DNA of 64,000 bases, taken from the NCBI GenBank assembly GCA_963705495.1, contig CAVPJQ010000019.1, positions 1 to 64,000 on the forward strand, in the 5' to 3' direction. Positions 52,606 through 63,000 of the stretch are shown in pieces; the stretch's first letter is position 1; each line of letters opens with the position of its first letter. Both the position numbers and the translations under genes were made by a program. The notes below the pieces were generated by a model, which did no database searches, was not told where the DNA came from, and saw nothing but the letters and a program-made list of their open reading frames with translations. Origin of the DNA: DATBVX01 sp963705495. GTDB taxonomy: Bacteria > Pseudomonadota > Gammaproteobacteria > Steroidobacterales > Steroidobacteraceae.

Positions 52606-53310
52606 TCAGAATTTCTCCACCCACGGCCGCAGGTCGAGCTCATGCGTCCACGCGCTGCGATGCTGGCGATGAAGTCCAAGGTACGCCTCGGCAATTGCGG
52701 TTGGCTCCAGCAGGGAATCCGGACCTCGGTCACCGAGCAGGTGCGCGTAGCGCTGCGAATGAATCTGCCCATCGATGATCACGTGCGCCACGTGAATTCC
52801 CTTCGGGCTCAGCTCGCGCGCCAGGCTCTGCGCCACCGCGCGCAGCGCGAACTTGGGCGAGGCCAGATTCGCGAACCCCGCGCCGCCGCGCAGCGAAGCG
52901 GTGGCGCCGGTGAAGAGGATCGTGCCCACACCCCGCTTGAGCATGATGCGAGCCGCTGTGCGGCCGACGAGGAACCCGCCGAAGCAGCCGATGCGCCAGC
53001 TGTGCTCGAACTGCTCCGGGGGCGTGTCTGTGACATCCGCCTTCTTGAAGGTGCCGGCGTTGAAGATCGCGACCCGCAACGGTCCGTGCTGTCGCTCTGC
53101 GGTATCGAACAACTCCTCCACCTGCTGCGGCACCGTCGCGTCACACTCGACGGGGATGACCCGGCCGCCGCCTGGCGATACGATTTCTTCCGGGGCAGGT
53201 GCGCTCCGGGCTGCCGCGAGGACGGTGTAGCCCGCCTGCGAGAACGTGCGGACGAGCGCCGCGCCCAGGCCCGGACCGACTCCTACCACTACTGCTGTTT
53301 CCTGCGTCAT
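52606..53310 (-). CDS. SDR family oxidoreductase lacking the canonical Tyr
   Basis: The 234-residue protein starts at ATG 53310 (AGGAG seven bases upstream) with the NAD(P) motif VVVGVGPGLGAALVRTF. It also holds AIFNAGTFKKADV, equivalent to the NNAG motif. The catalytic YxxxK is replaced: the segment reads GGAGFANLASPKFALRAVAQ, with Leu four residues before Lys. GATASLRG keeps a Ser/Thr-rich strand. A subgroup of SDRs shares this ASxKFALR pattern, so it is probably a natural variant rather than a dead gene. The substrate is unknown. Confidence 0.87.
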   Translation of the reverse strand: MTQETAVVVGVGPGLGAALVRTFSQAGYTVLAAARSAPAPEEIVSPGGGRVIPVECDATVPQQVEELFDTAERQHGPLRVAIFNAGTFKKADVTDTPPEQFEHSWRIGCFGGFLVGRTAARIMLKRGVGTILFTGATASLRGGAGFANLASPKFALRAVAQSLARELSPKGIHVAHVIIDGQIHSQRYAHLLGDRGPDSLLEPTAIAEAYLGLHRQHRSAWTHELDLRPWVEKF

Positions 53311-53355
53311 TGATGACTCCTGCGGCGGACCTTCGTTGCTATGTGACACCATTGC

Positions 53356-56300
53356 TCAGCGAAAGTCGCGCGATTTCGCTGCCAATGTTCCCAGCCAGCG
53401 GCTGAGATCGGTGAACCGCGCTGCGATGACGTGCATCACCTCGCCCTGCCGCTGCAGCTCACCGTGCACTTCGAGCAGCCGCGCTTCGAGAAAGTGGCGC
53501 CGCTCGGCTTCGACAACGGCCGGCCACACGATGAGGTTCACGTGACCGGTCTCATCCTCGAGTGTGATGAAGATGACGCCGCTCGCGCTCGAAGGGCGCT
53601 GCCGCGTGATGACGAGCCCTGCGGTACGAACGCTCGTGCCGTGCGCGAGCTCATTGAGATCCCTGGCAGTCACCAGGTGACGCGCACGCAGCCGTTCGCG
53701 CAACAGCGCCAATGGATGACGTCCGAGCGTCAGGCCGAGGGCACGATAGTCCGCGAGCAGGTTCTGTCCTTCGGTGGGAGCGGCGAGCATCGGGATGCCT
53801 TCGGCCACCTTGATCTGCGGAAACACTGGCAATGCCCCTTCCACGCCCGCGACCTCCCACACCGCCCGATGCCTGTTTCCAGTGAGACGTGAACAGGCGC
53901 CAGCATCGGCCAGCGCATTGAGGTCGCGACGTTCGAGACGCGCTCGTTCCGCCAGATCCTGCAGGCTCTCAAAGACACGTTCACGTCGCGCCGCCATCAG
54001 CCGCTCGACAGCAGCCTCCGACAGGCCCTTCGCCAGTCGCAACCCGAGGCGCAATGCAGGCTCACCATCCTCACGCCGCTCGAGCGTGCAATCCCAACCG
54101 CTTTCGAGCACATCCACGGGCCTGACTTCGACGCCATGCGCGCGCACATCTCGCACCAGCTGTGCGGGCGCGTAAAAGCCCATCGGCAGGCTGTTGAGCA
54201 GCGCGCAGGTAAAGATCGCCGGCTCGTGACACTTCATCCACGCCGAGGCATACGCCAGCAGCGCGAAGCTGGCCGCGTGTGACTCCGGGAAGCCGTACTC
54301 GCCGAAGCCCAGGATCTGCCGGAAGATGCGCGCCGCGAATTCATCGCTGTAACCGCGCTCGCGCATGCCGCAGAGCAGTCGCTGCTCGAAATGTTCCAGG
54401 CCCCCGCGCCGTTTCCATGCCGCCATCGAGCGGCGCAGGTCATCCGCCTCACCCGGCGTAAATCCCGCCGCCACCATGGCGAGCTGCATGACCTGTTCCT
54501 GGAAGATCGGTACACCGAGCGTGCGCTTGAGAACCTTTTCCACCGCGGCACTCGGATAGCTCTCGGGCTCCTCGCCGTTGCGGCGCCGGAGATAGGGATG
54601 AACCATGTCGCCCTGGATCGGGCCGGGGCGCACGATCGCGACCTCGATCACCAGGTCGTAGAAATTTTTCGGCTTCAGGCGCGGCAGCATTGACATCTGC
54701 GCGCGCGATTCGATCTGGAACACGCCGACCGTATCGGCGCGCTGGATCATCTGGTAAACGGCCGGATCCTCGGCCGGGATCGAAGCGAGCGTGTATTCCC
54801 GGCCGCGGAAATCGCGCAGCAGCTGGAGCGATTTGCGCAACGCCGAGAGCATTCCGAGTCCCAGCACGTCTACTTTCAGAAGCCCGAGCGCATCGAGATC
54901 GTCCTTGTCCCACTGGATCACGGTGCGCTCCGGCATCGCGGCGTTCTCGATCGGCACCAGCTCTTCGAGCGGGCCGCGCGAGATCACGAAGCCGCCGACG
55001 TGCTGAGAAAGATGGCGCGGGAAGCCGATCAGCTCGTGCACCCGCTCCAGGAGCCGCGTGAGCAGGGGATTGTGCGGATCGAAGCCCGCGCTGCGCACAC
55101 GCTCGTCGACAACCTTGCTGCCGTCCCACCAGTGCATCGCGTGCGCCAGGCGCTCGACCTGCAGCGGGTCCAGGCCCAACGCCTTGCCGGCATCCCGCAG
55201 CGCGCTGCGCGGCTGATAAGTGATGAGCGTGGCGGCAATGGCGGCACGGTGTCGGCCGTACTTGCCGTACACGTACTGGATGACTTCTTCGCGCCGCTCG
55301 TGCTCGAAGTCGATGTCGATGTCGGGTGGTTCGTTGCGTTCGCGGGAAATGAAGCGCTCGAACAGCACGTCCTGCCGCCCGGGATCGACCGAAGTGACGC
55401 CGAGGCAGTAGCAGACCGTGGAATTGGCGGCCGAGCCGCGTCCCTGGCAGAGGATCTTCCGCCCGGTCGCGAACTGCACCAGGTCGTGCACGGTGAGGAA
55501 ATAGGCTTCATACCTCAACTCCGCAATCAGCGCGAGCTCGTGCTCGATGAGAGCCCGGACGTGTTCGGGCACTCCCCGTGGCCAGCGTCGACGCGCGCCC
55601 TCCTCGGTGAGCTTGCGCAACCAGCCCGCAGCGCTCTCGCCCGCCGGCACCAGCTCTTGCGGGTACTCGTAGCGCAGCTCATCGAGCGAAAACTCGCAGC
55701 GTTCCGCGATGCGTTCAGTCTCCTCGAGTAACGCGCGCGGATACAGGCGCGTGAGCTCTGCGCACGAGCGCAAGTGCCGCTCGCCGCTCGGCTGCAATTC
55801 ATAGCCTGCTGCAGTCATCGGCTTGCTGAGCCGGATCGCGGTGAGCAAATCCTGCAGCGCACGCCGTTCGCGGACGTGCATCTGGACACCACCGCTCGCC
55901 ACGAGCGGCAGGTTCAACTTCGTGCCAAGGTGCGTCAGTGCTGCGAGCCGGCCGCGATCATCACCGGTGCGCAGCAGTTCTATTGCGAGCCAGGAGCGTT
56001 GCGGGCAGAGCGTCTGCAGCCATTCGCCTTGCGCAGGATCCGGGTCACTGCCGGGAAGCCACAATGCGAGACAGTCGTCGAGATCAGCAGGGGCAATCTG
56101 CTCACGGGCCAGTCGATAGCTGCCTTTATCTGCGCTGCGGCGCGCGCGAGTGATCAGGCGGCAAAGCCGGCCATAAGCCGCGCGATTGGTGGCGAGCAGG
56201 ACGAACCGCAGCCCGTCCATGAGCGCGAATTCGCTGCCCACGATGAACTTGAACCGCGCATCTTTTGCGGCTTCGTGCGCACGCACCACACCCGCGACGG

Positions 56301-56427
56301 TGCATTCATCGGTGAGCGCCAGCGCGCTGTAGCCAAGCTCCACGGCTCGTGCGACGAGCTCGTGAGGATGGGAGGCGCCTTCGAGAAAGGTGAAATTGCT
56401 GCTGCAGTGAAGCTCGGCGTAAGGCAT
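53356..56427 (-). CDS. dnaE2: Error-prone DNA polymerase DnaE2 (ImuC)
   Basis: The 1023-residue C-family polymerase starts at ATG 56427. An N-terminal PHP domain (ELHCSSNFTFLEGASHPHEL) precedes the polymerase core with catalytic aspartates in PDIDIDFEHERREEVIQYVY. The finger and (HhH)2 regions are followed by an OB-fold end (GLVITRQRPSSASGVIFITL). With ImuA and ImuB it carries out mutagenic lesion bypass. The upstream 40-codon extension overlaps imuB and is rejected. Spacing to imuB is 19 bp, so imuA-imuB-dnaE2 is one operon. Confidence 0.96.
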   Translation of the reverse strand: MPYAELHCSSNFTFLEGASHPHELVARAVELGYSALALTDECTVAGVVRAHEAAKDARFKFIVGSEFALMDGLRFVLLATNRAAYGRLCRLITRARRSADKGSYRLAREQIAPADLDDCLALWLPGSDPDPAQGEWLQTLCPQRSWLAIELLRTGDDRGRLAALTHLGTKLNLPLVASGGVQMHVRERRALQDLLTAIRLSKPMTAAGYELQPSGERHLRSCAELTRLYPRALLEETERIAERCEFSLDELRYEYPQELVPAGESAAGWLRKLTEEGARRRWPRGVPEHVRALIEHELALIAELRYEAYFLTVHDLVQFATGRKILCQGRGSAANSTVCYCLGVTSVDPGRQDVLFERFISRERNEPPDIDIDFEHERREEVIQYVYGKYGRHRAAIAATLITYQPRSALRDAGKALGLDPLQVERLAHAMHWWDGSKVVDERVRSAGFDPHNPLLTRLLERVHELIGFPRHLSQHVGGFVISRGPLEELVPIENAAMPERTVIQWDKDDLDALGLLKVDVLGLGMLSALRKSLQLLRDFRGREYTLASIPAEDPAVYQMIQRADTVGVFQIESRAQMSMLPRLKPKNFYDLVIEVAIVRPGPIQGDMVHPYLRRRNGEEPESYPSAAVEKVLKRTLGVPIFQEQVMQLAMVAAGFTPGEADDLRRSMAAWKRRGGLEHFEQRLLCGMRERGYSDEFAARIFRQILGFGEYGFPESHAASFALLAYASAWMKCHEPAIFTCALLNSLPMGFYAPAQLVRDVRAHGVEVRPVDVLESGWDCTLERREDGEPALRLGLRLAKGLSEAAVERLMAARRERVFESLQDLAERARLERRDLNALADAGACSRLTGNRHRAVWEVAGVEGALPVFPQIKVAEGIPMLAAPTEGQNLLADYRALGLTLGRHPLALLRERLRARHLVTARDLNELAHGTSVRTAGLVITRQRPSSASGVIFITLEDETGHVNLIVWPAVVEAERRHFLEARLLEVHGELQRQGEVMHVIAARFTDLSRWLGTLAAKSRDFR

Positions 56428-56446
56428 GAACAAAAGCCTGGCGCAT

Positions 56447-58054
56447 TCATCCGAACAACCCATGCACGTACCATTGCTGCGGAGCTCGGCGCTCCCGGTA
56501 CACCCATAGCCTCGCGCCCTCCTCGGTATGCGTCTCGAAGTAGTCACGCGTCACTTCGCGGCCGTCCCACCACCCGGTTTCGATGCGCTCCGGTCCACGT
56601 AATCTCTTTCCCTGGCGTGCGATCTCGCGTGGCTGTGTCAGCAACCACAAAGGACGCTCGACGGCCCGACGTGGCTGATCGACGCGAGGCAGATCGCGAA
56701 TCTCGTTTCCGCCAGCGATTTTCCAGGCGCATTCCGGCCGATGGTCTTCAACGGTGCATACGCCGAACACCCGCTCCTCACCGAGCCGGGCGCGCAGACG
56801 TTCGATCAGTCGCGGCAATGCATCGGTAGTCGCCTGCGTCTGCGCCTGCTTCAACAGCCAGCCATTCGCAGGTATCGCGGGAAGCAGCGTGCCGGATCGC
56901 AAGCGCAGGGCAATGACCGGGCCTGGCAATACAAGCACCGCCAGTCGTTCGACCAGCAGGCCACGCAGATGCGCTACTTCGCCGCTTGGCACTGCGAGTC
57001 CGATGCGCATCCGGGTCAGTGGATGCGTTCGATGCTTGAGATCCAGGCTCAGTAAGGCGATCGCCGCCTGTCGCTCGCGCAGGAAGAGCTGCAGGCGCTC
57101 GAGCAACGGTTCACACGCCGACTCGAGCTCGAGCGCGGTTTCGATTTCATGCTCCAGGACCTGCCGGACAGCGAAACGTTCGGGACTGCTGAATCCGTGG
57201 CGCGCCTGTGCGCGCCGGTCGAAGGCGCGATCGAGCTCATCCAGCCAGCGAGTTCCCAGGCGGCGTGCAAATCCTGCGCGCGGCAGGCGCACGAGATCAC
57301 CGACGGTGCGCACACCCATGTTGAGCAGCAGCACCATGATTTGCGCGGGCCAGCGCAGGGAACTGATGGCCACGGTCGCGAGATGCCGGGGCAGCTCGCC
57401 GGGTTTCTCGATGATCACGGCACTAGTGCTTGCTGCAGGGCTCTCACGCGATGCGGGACGTGATCGTGCCAGCCACAAAGAGCCGGTGGGTGTGGGGGCC
57501 AGAGCGAGGCGCGCCGTCACTCCCTGCTCACGCAGGCCCGCGGCCAGGCGTTGCACCAACGCCTGTGCGCCGCCGAACAGTTTCAGACTGCCCTTCACTT
57601 CCAGCAGCAGTTCATCGGGTGGCTCGAGGCTCACCAGGGGCGTGAACTGCCGTTGGCACCACGCTGCAAGCTGCACCAGTCGTGCGCGTTCACGCGCTGC
57701 ATCGCGCGCGCGAGCTTGCAGATCCGGCTCCAGCGCGATCGCGGCATTCAACGAGTGCCCGGCACGAACGCCGGCAGCACAGGCCTTTTCATTACAGGCG
57801 AGCACGAACTGCTGGCGACTCTGCGGATCGATGACGGCCATCGCACCCTGCGAAGTCGAGAAATCCTCGACGGCTTCCAGTGCGAGCTGCGGCAGATCGA
57901 TCGCCAGCCAAAGCCGGCGAGCTGCTGCGCGGGAAAGCCTCGCTTCGCGAGGCGGTTCGCGCAGAGCGCGAGCCGGGCGAGGCTGAACTTTCGCATGCGC
58001 GCGCTCAGCGGCAGGTTCGGAAGGAAACAGAGGCAGGTTACGCAACGCGGGCAT
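56447..58054 (-). CDS. imuB: ImuB, Y-family polymerase-like protein
   Basis: The 535-residue protein has a Y-family fold starting RRLWLAIDLPQLALEAVEDF, with the thumb/finger region (LLNMGVRTVGDLVRLPRAGF) and the ImuB C-terminal domain ending in LWVYRERR and WYVHGLFG. ImuB is known to lack the polymerase acidic residues and to act as the hub that binds the clamp, ImuA and DnaE2. Here the usual DxD region reads AIDLPQ. It lies between imuA (18 bp) and dnaE2 (19 bp). Confidence 0.94.
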   Translation of the reverse strand: MPALRNLPLFPSEPAAERAHAKVQPRPARALREPPREARLSRAAARRLWLAIDLPQLALEAVEDFSTSQGAMAVIDPQSRQQFVLACNEKACAAGVRAGHSLNAAIALEPDLQARARDAARERARLVQLAAWCQRQFTPLVSLEPPDELLLEVKGSLKLFGGAQALVQRLAAGLREQGVTARLALAPTPTGSLWLARSRPASRESPAASTSAVIIEKPGELPRHLATVAISSLRWPAQIMVLLLNMGVRTVGDLVRLPRAGFARRLGTRWLDELDRAFDRRAQARHGFSSPERFAVRQVLEHEIETALELESACEPLLERLQLFLRERQAAIALLSLDLKHRTHPLTRMRIGLAVPSGEVAHLRGLLVERLAVLVLPGPVIALRLRSGTLLPAIPANGWLLKQAQTQATTDALPRLIERLRARLGEERVFGVCTVEDHRPECAWKIAGGNEIRDLPRVDQPRRAVERPLWLLTQPREIARQGKRLRGPERIETGWWDGREVTRDYFETHTEEGARLWVYRERRAPQQWYVHGLFG

Positions 58055-58072
58055 GAATCACGGCCAAGGGGT

Positions 58073-58702
58073 TTAGCGCCGATCCAGCATCACGATGCCC
58101 GCTTTGCCACCCTGCACTTTCACGATCTCGACCGCGAGGCGCGCATCGTCGCCCCATAAAGCGAGTCGCAAAGTCGCAGGTGAAGCCTGCGTGCGTTGTG
58201 ACAAGGAGCGGAACAGCACTCCCAGGCAGCCACCCGCGTGTGCAGCGAGCTTGAGGCGGCGCAGCGAATGCAGGCTCGCGTTCTCGATCCACGCCAGCAC
58301 TGCGAGACACGCCCCCGAACGCAGGGCCTGCTCGGTCGCCCACAGTGTCTGAGTCGTGGTCAGTGTTCTGCTCACCAGCAGCCGTGCCGGATCGATGCCG
58401 CGTTCGGCGAGCGCCGGCGCATAAGGCAGATGCGGTGGGTTGAGCCACGCGATGCTGCGCGCCACAGGAGTTGGCGCGCTGGCGATCAGCCGTTTGAGTG
58501 CCGGAACGAAAAGACTCAGCTCACCGATACCGGCACCTGCATGCAGGACTTCGATGAGGCCCGGACACGGCCAGCCGCCGCCAGGCAAGCGCTCGTCGAG
58601 AAGCGCGTATTCACTTGGGATGCAGGCAGCTGAAACCTGCACGGCTCCCTTCGCTCTCCAGAGAAGCGCGGAAGAAAACAAAGTGTCGAGTGAAGCGACC
58701 AT
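58073..58702 (-). CDS. imuA: ImuA, translesion synthesis-associated protein
   Basis: The 209-residue RecA/SulA-like protein has LDERLPGGGWPCPGLIEVLH (degenerate P-loop region), IAWLNPPHLPYAPALAERGI, LLVSRTLTTTQTLWATEQAL and a C-terminal strand LRLALWGDDARLAVEIVKVQ. It is the first gene of the SOS mutagenesis operon and is preceded by two LexA-type boxes, one covering the -10. Confidence 0.94.
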   Translation of the reverse strand: MVASLDTLFSSALLWRAKGAVQVSAACIPSEYALLDERLPGGGWPCPGLIEVLHAGAGIGELSLFVPALKRLIASAPTPVARSIAWLNPPHLPYAPALAERGIDPARLLVSRTLTTTQTLWATEQALRSGACLAVLAWIENASLHSLRRLKLAAHAGGCLGVLFRSLSQRTQASPATLRLALWGDDARLAVEIVKVQGGKAGIVMLDRR

Positions 58703-58764
58703 ATAGTCGGCGGGCCTGAAGAACCCTGGCGTAAGAGTTGTTTGAGCTGCAAAACAAAAAGAAC

Positions 58765-58798
58765 CTGTACTGGCTACAGGTACTGTGATTATATACAG
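58765..58798 (-). promoter_or_regulatory. Two LexA (SOS) boxes and promoter of imuA-imuB-dnaE2
   Basis: A consensus SOS box CTGT-N8-ACAG lies at 58783-58798. On the minus strand it contains a perfect TATAAT (plus 58788-58793), so LexA binding would block RNA polymerase. A second box of the form CTGT-N7-ACAG lies at 58765-58779, inside ACCTGTAGCCAGTACAGGT; its spacing is one base short. The boxes are 63-96 bp upstream of imuA. A weak -35 (TTGCTC) is possible. Gammaproteobacterial LexA recognises CTGTN8ACAG. Confidence 0.88.
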
Positions 58799-58937
58799 TC
58801 ATCAGGACGGAGCAAGCTTCTCTATTAAAGGAATCTGCAGGCCAAGGGACAACCTGCCCTGTTGACTCGAGTGGCGTGCGACGCACCGCGCTCGGTGCTT
58901 TGCGCTCCTGGCTCGAACATATGTGGGAGGACGCACT

Positions 58938-59780
58938 ATGGGACCTGAAGACTCAGGCCGAAGCGGAAGCGCACCGGCGCGGGCCAGCGCCTCGCAAGCA
59001 GCGACGCAAACGTTGAGTTCCCTCCCCCATTCGCTGACGCGTCGCATCGTGATCCGCGCGCCGCGCGCGCTCGTGTTTCGCTATTTCACTGACTCGAAGC
59101 GCTTCGCGGCGTGGTGGGGCCAGGGCTCGAGCATCGATCCGCGCGTCGGCGGTGAGGTGCTGATCCGCTATCCGAATGCTGTGATCGCGCGCGGGGTGGT
59201 CGAACGGATCATTCCCGATGAGCGCATCGTGTTCACCTACGGATACGAGGACCCGGCCAAGCCGATCGCTCCGGGCGCCTCGCGCGTCACGATCACACTG
59301 CTGGATGATACGGACGGCACGCGTCTCGACCTGTTGCACGAATTTGCCGATCCGAGAGTGCGCGACCAGCACGTGGCCGGATGGCGCTACCAGCTGTCCG
59401 TGTTCGCGAATGTCACCGCCAACGAAGCACATGCGCACGCGCTCGAGTCCATCGAACGGTACTTTGCCGCCTGGAACGAGACCGACGCAGCGCAGCGCCA
59501 GCACCTGCTCGAGGCCGTCGCAGATCGCCACGTCGAGTTTCGCGATGCCTACGCGGCGATTCGCGGCCTCGACGACCTCAACGAGCACATCGCCGCGATT
59601 CACATGCACATGCCGGGAACCGTGCTGGAGCGCGCCTCGGCCGCGCGCCAGTGCCAGGGCGCGGTCTTGATCGACTGGATCGCCCGCCGTGGGAGTGAGA
59701 CAGCAGCGCGTGGGACGAATTTTTTCGAATTCACGCCGGCTGCTCGGATCGGCTGCGTTTACGGGTTCTGGTCTGCGTAA
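58938..59780 (+). CDS. SRPBCC (AHSA1-type) and SnoaL-like fusion protein
   Basis: The 280-residue protein starts at ATG 58938, seven bases after GGGAGG. After a 35-residue Ser/Ala-rich leader without motif, residues 36-165 form an AHSA1/SRPBCC domain (RRIVIRAPRALVFRYFTDSK; VVERIIPDERIVFTYGYEDP; GWRYQLSVFANV). Residues 170-280 form an NTF2/SnoaL-like domain (IERYFAAWNETDAAQRQHLL; VEFRDAYAAIRGLDDLNEHI; ARGTNFFEFT). Both are small cup-shaped ligand folds usually found as separate proteins. It stands alone between the SOS operon and the RND operon. The 246-bp gap after it shows nothing identifiable. Confidence 0.82.
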   Translation: MGPEDSGRSGSAPARASASQAATQTLSSLPHSLTRRIVIRAPRALVFRYFTDSKRFAAWWGQGSSIDPRVGGEVLIRYPNAVIARGVVERIIPDERIVFTYGYEDPAKPIAPGASRVTITLLDDTDGTRLDLLHEFADPRVRDQHVAGWRYQLSVFANVTANEAHAHALESIERYFAAWNETDAAQRQHLLEAVADRHVEFRDAYAAIRGLDDLNEHIAAIHMHMPGTVLERASAARQCQGAVLIDWIARRGSETAARGTNFFEFTPAARIGCVYGFWSA

Positions 59781-60032
59781 CTCGCGTCCCGTGGTACGAA
59801 CCGCTCGCTGATTCAAACCAGCGGCTCGATTCGCTCATCCAATTCCAAGCGCACGACACTGATCGTGCCCACGCGTAGAGTCGGCGAGGACTACTGCCGT
59901 GCGCTGGCCGGCATTGCTGCGGAACTAGTCGTCCGCAGGCGAAGTCTGCAAGCGGCAACTCATCTGCCCGAGCGGCGTCAAGGCGTGGAACGCTGCAGAT
60001 GACTAATCGCAGCCCCTAGGGAGGGCGTGAAC

Positions 60033-63000
60033 GTGAAGCTCACCGATGGTTCGCTCCGCAACCCCGCGGCCGTGATCATCACGATGGCGCTGGTCATCGC
60101 ATTCGGCATCTACAGCGCGCTCAAGCTCCCGATCCAGCTGTTCCCGGATATCGAAGAGCCGCAGATGTCGATCTTCACTGGCTGGCGGGCAGCAGCACCT
60201 GCTGAAGTGGAATCGGAGCTCATCGAGCCGCAGGAGGCGGCGCTGCAGGGGCTGCCGGGGCTGAAGGAGCTCAACGCGTTTGCGAACGCCGGCGGCAGCT
60301 TCATCGGTCTGCGTTTCAACGTCGGCACCGACATGCGGGCGGCGATGATGGACGTCATCGGCCGCATGAACCAGCTTCCGACCCTGCCGCGCGATGCGAC
60401 TCCGCCCGTCATCTCACTCGGCGAGGACGGTGGAGGCGGCGCCAACCAGACGTTGAGCTGGTTCTTCGTGCAGTTGCTGCCCGGTACCCCGGGCCCGATC
60501 GAGAACTACCAGAGATTTCTCGAGGACGTCGTAAAGCCCCGCATCGAGTCCGTGCCCGGGGTCGCGGTCGTCAACATCAACGCGAGTGCACCGGAAGAGT
60601 TGCAGGTGCGCTTCGATCCCTATCGCGCTGCGGAGCTGGGCATCGAGATACCTGCCGTCGCCGCAGTCGCGGGCACGGCCAATGACACCTCCGGCGGATA
60701 TGTCGAGGTCGGCCGACGGGATTACGCGCTGCGCTTCGCCGGCCGCTATTCGCCGCACGATCTCGGCGAGCAGATCCTCGCCTGGCGCAACGGCAGCCCG
60801 GTGCGCCTGCGGGACATCGCGGACATCCAGGTGCGCCGCGGAGATCGTCAGAACCTCGCGATGCAGAACGGCAATCCCGCGATGGGCCTGCAGATCATCA
60901 AGGAAAGCGGGGCCAACGTTCTCGATACGCTCGGTGCGGTAAAGGAGCAGATTGCGGAGTTGCGCGACGGGCCGCTCAAGGAAATGGGCCTCACGATCCA
61001 GCAGTCGTTCGATCCGTCGTTGTTCATCAACCAGGCAATCAACCTCGTCTCCAGCAACCTCTTCGCCGGCGTGCTGCTGGCGCTCGGCGTGCTGTGGCTC
61101 TTCCTCAGGCACACGCGCGCTGTGATCCTGGTGGGGCTCACGGTCCCGATCTGCCTGTTGTCGACCTTCATCACGCTGCAGCTCACCGGCCGCACGCTCA
61201 ATGTGATCTCCCTCGCCGGCCTTGCTTTCGGTGTCGGCATGGTGCTCGACGCCGGGATCATCGTGCTGGAGAACACGCTGCGCTTGCAGGAGCGCGGCGA
61301 GCTCCCGGAAGTCGCGGCGACTCGCGGCACGCAGGAAGTGTGGCCGGCACTCCTCGCGTCCACGATCACGACCGTCGCAATATTTCTTCCCGTCCTGTGG
61401 CTCAAGGACGCCGAGGGCCAGCTGTTTGCGGACCTGGCCCTCACGATTTCGATCGCCAACGTCATTTCCATGCTGGTCGCGGTCACGGTCGTGCCAGTGG
61501 TGGTAGCGCGCTGGGTGAAGCCCCCGCCGTTACGTGCCGAAACCAAGGAGAAATCCGACCGGTTCGCGCGCCGCATCGTGGCTCTCACGGACGGGCGCCA
61601 ACGGCGGCGCCTGCTCATCGTGGGGCTCATCAGCGCGCCGATCCTGCTGAGCTGGCTGCTGCTGCCGCGCCTGGACTACCTGCCACCGGTCAAGCGCGCC
61701 GCGATCGATGGTTTCCTGCAATTTCCTCCGGGTGCCAGCGTTGACACGATCGACCGTGAGATCGTGCAGCCAATCGCGCAGCGCATGCGCCCGTACATGG
61801 AAGGCGTCAAGCAGCCTGCGCTCCTCAATTACTACGTGCTGGTGTGGCCGGGCGGTGGTGGCACCATCGGCGCGCGCGTGAAGGATCAATCCCAGCTGCC
61901 CGAGCTCGAACGGCTGCTGAAGGAAGAGATCCTGGTCGGTTTCCCCGACATGGAGTCGTTCGTCGCCGAAGGAAACCTGTTCGGCGGCTTTGGCGACGGG
62001 CGCAACATCGATCTCATGCTGCAATCCGCCGACGTGACCGCACTGTTTCCAGTCGCGCGCGCAGCGATGCAAGAGATCGAGAAGCGGATGCCCGGTGCCC
62101 AGGTGCAGCCGTGGCAGGGTCTGGAGGCGGCCGAGCCGGAACTGCGCGTAACACCGGATGATCGTCGCCTCACCGAGGCCGGATGGAATCGCGCCACGGC
62201 GGGCAACGTCATCCGGGCCATGGGCGATGGCCTGTGGATCGGCGACTACTTCGATGGCAACAAGCGGCTCGATGTGATCCTGCGCGCAGAGGGCTGGAAG
62301 ACACCGGAGGACCTGGCGAGCGTGCCGCTGGCCACTCCCGCTGGTGGAGTGATGCCCCTTGGCGAGCTGATGTCGGTCGAAACCAAGGTCGGACCTGGCG
62401 GTCTGCGGCGCGTCGATGGCAAGCGTACCGTGTCGCTCGGCATTTCGCCGCCGCGCAAAATGTCACTCGAAGAATCGATCGAGATCCTGAAGCGCGATAT
62501 CGAGCCCGTGATCAAGAGGATGCTGCCCGCCGACGGCAGCATTCGTTACGGTGGCAGCGCGGATAACCTGAGCAACGCGATCACCAACATGGGGCAGAAC
62601 TTCGCGTTCGCAATCCTGGTGCTGTTCCTGATCATGGCGGCGATGTTCCGCTCGGTGAAGGACAGCCTGCTCGTGGTGCTCACGATTCCGCTGGCAACGG
62701 TCGGCGGCGTGCTGGCGCTGCGCGCGCTCAACCTCATCAGCTTCCAGCCCCTCGACCTGCTCACCATGATCGGCTTCGTGATCATGATGGGGCTCGTCAT
62801 CAACAACGCGATCCTGCTCGTCGATCAGACGCGCACCAGTGAGCGTGAAGGCATCGAGCGGCGCGAAGCAGTCGTGCAGGCGATTCAGCTGCGCATCCGT
62901 CCGATCCTTTGCAACACTGCCACCTCGCTCGTCGGCATGTTGCCGCTCGCGGTCGTCCCCGGACCCGGCAGCACGCTGTATCGCGGACTCGGGGCTGTCA

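Noticed and set aside
51835..53313. 492-residue open frame beginning with SRAP
   Set aside because: After the frameshift at 52384 it is the antisense of the SDR gene.
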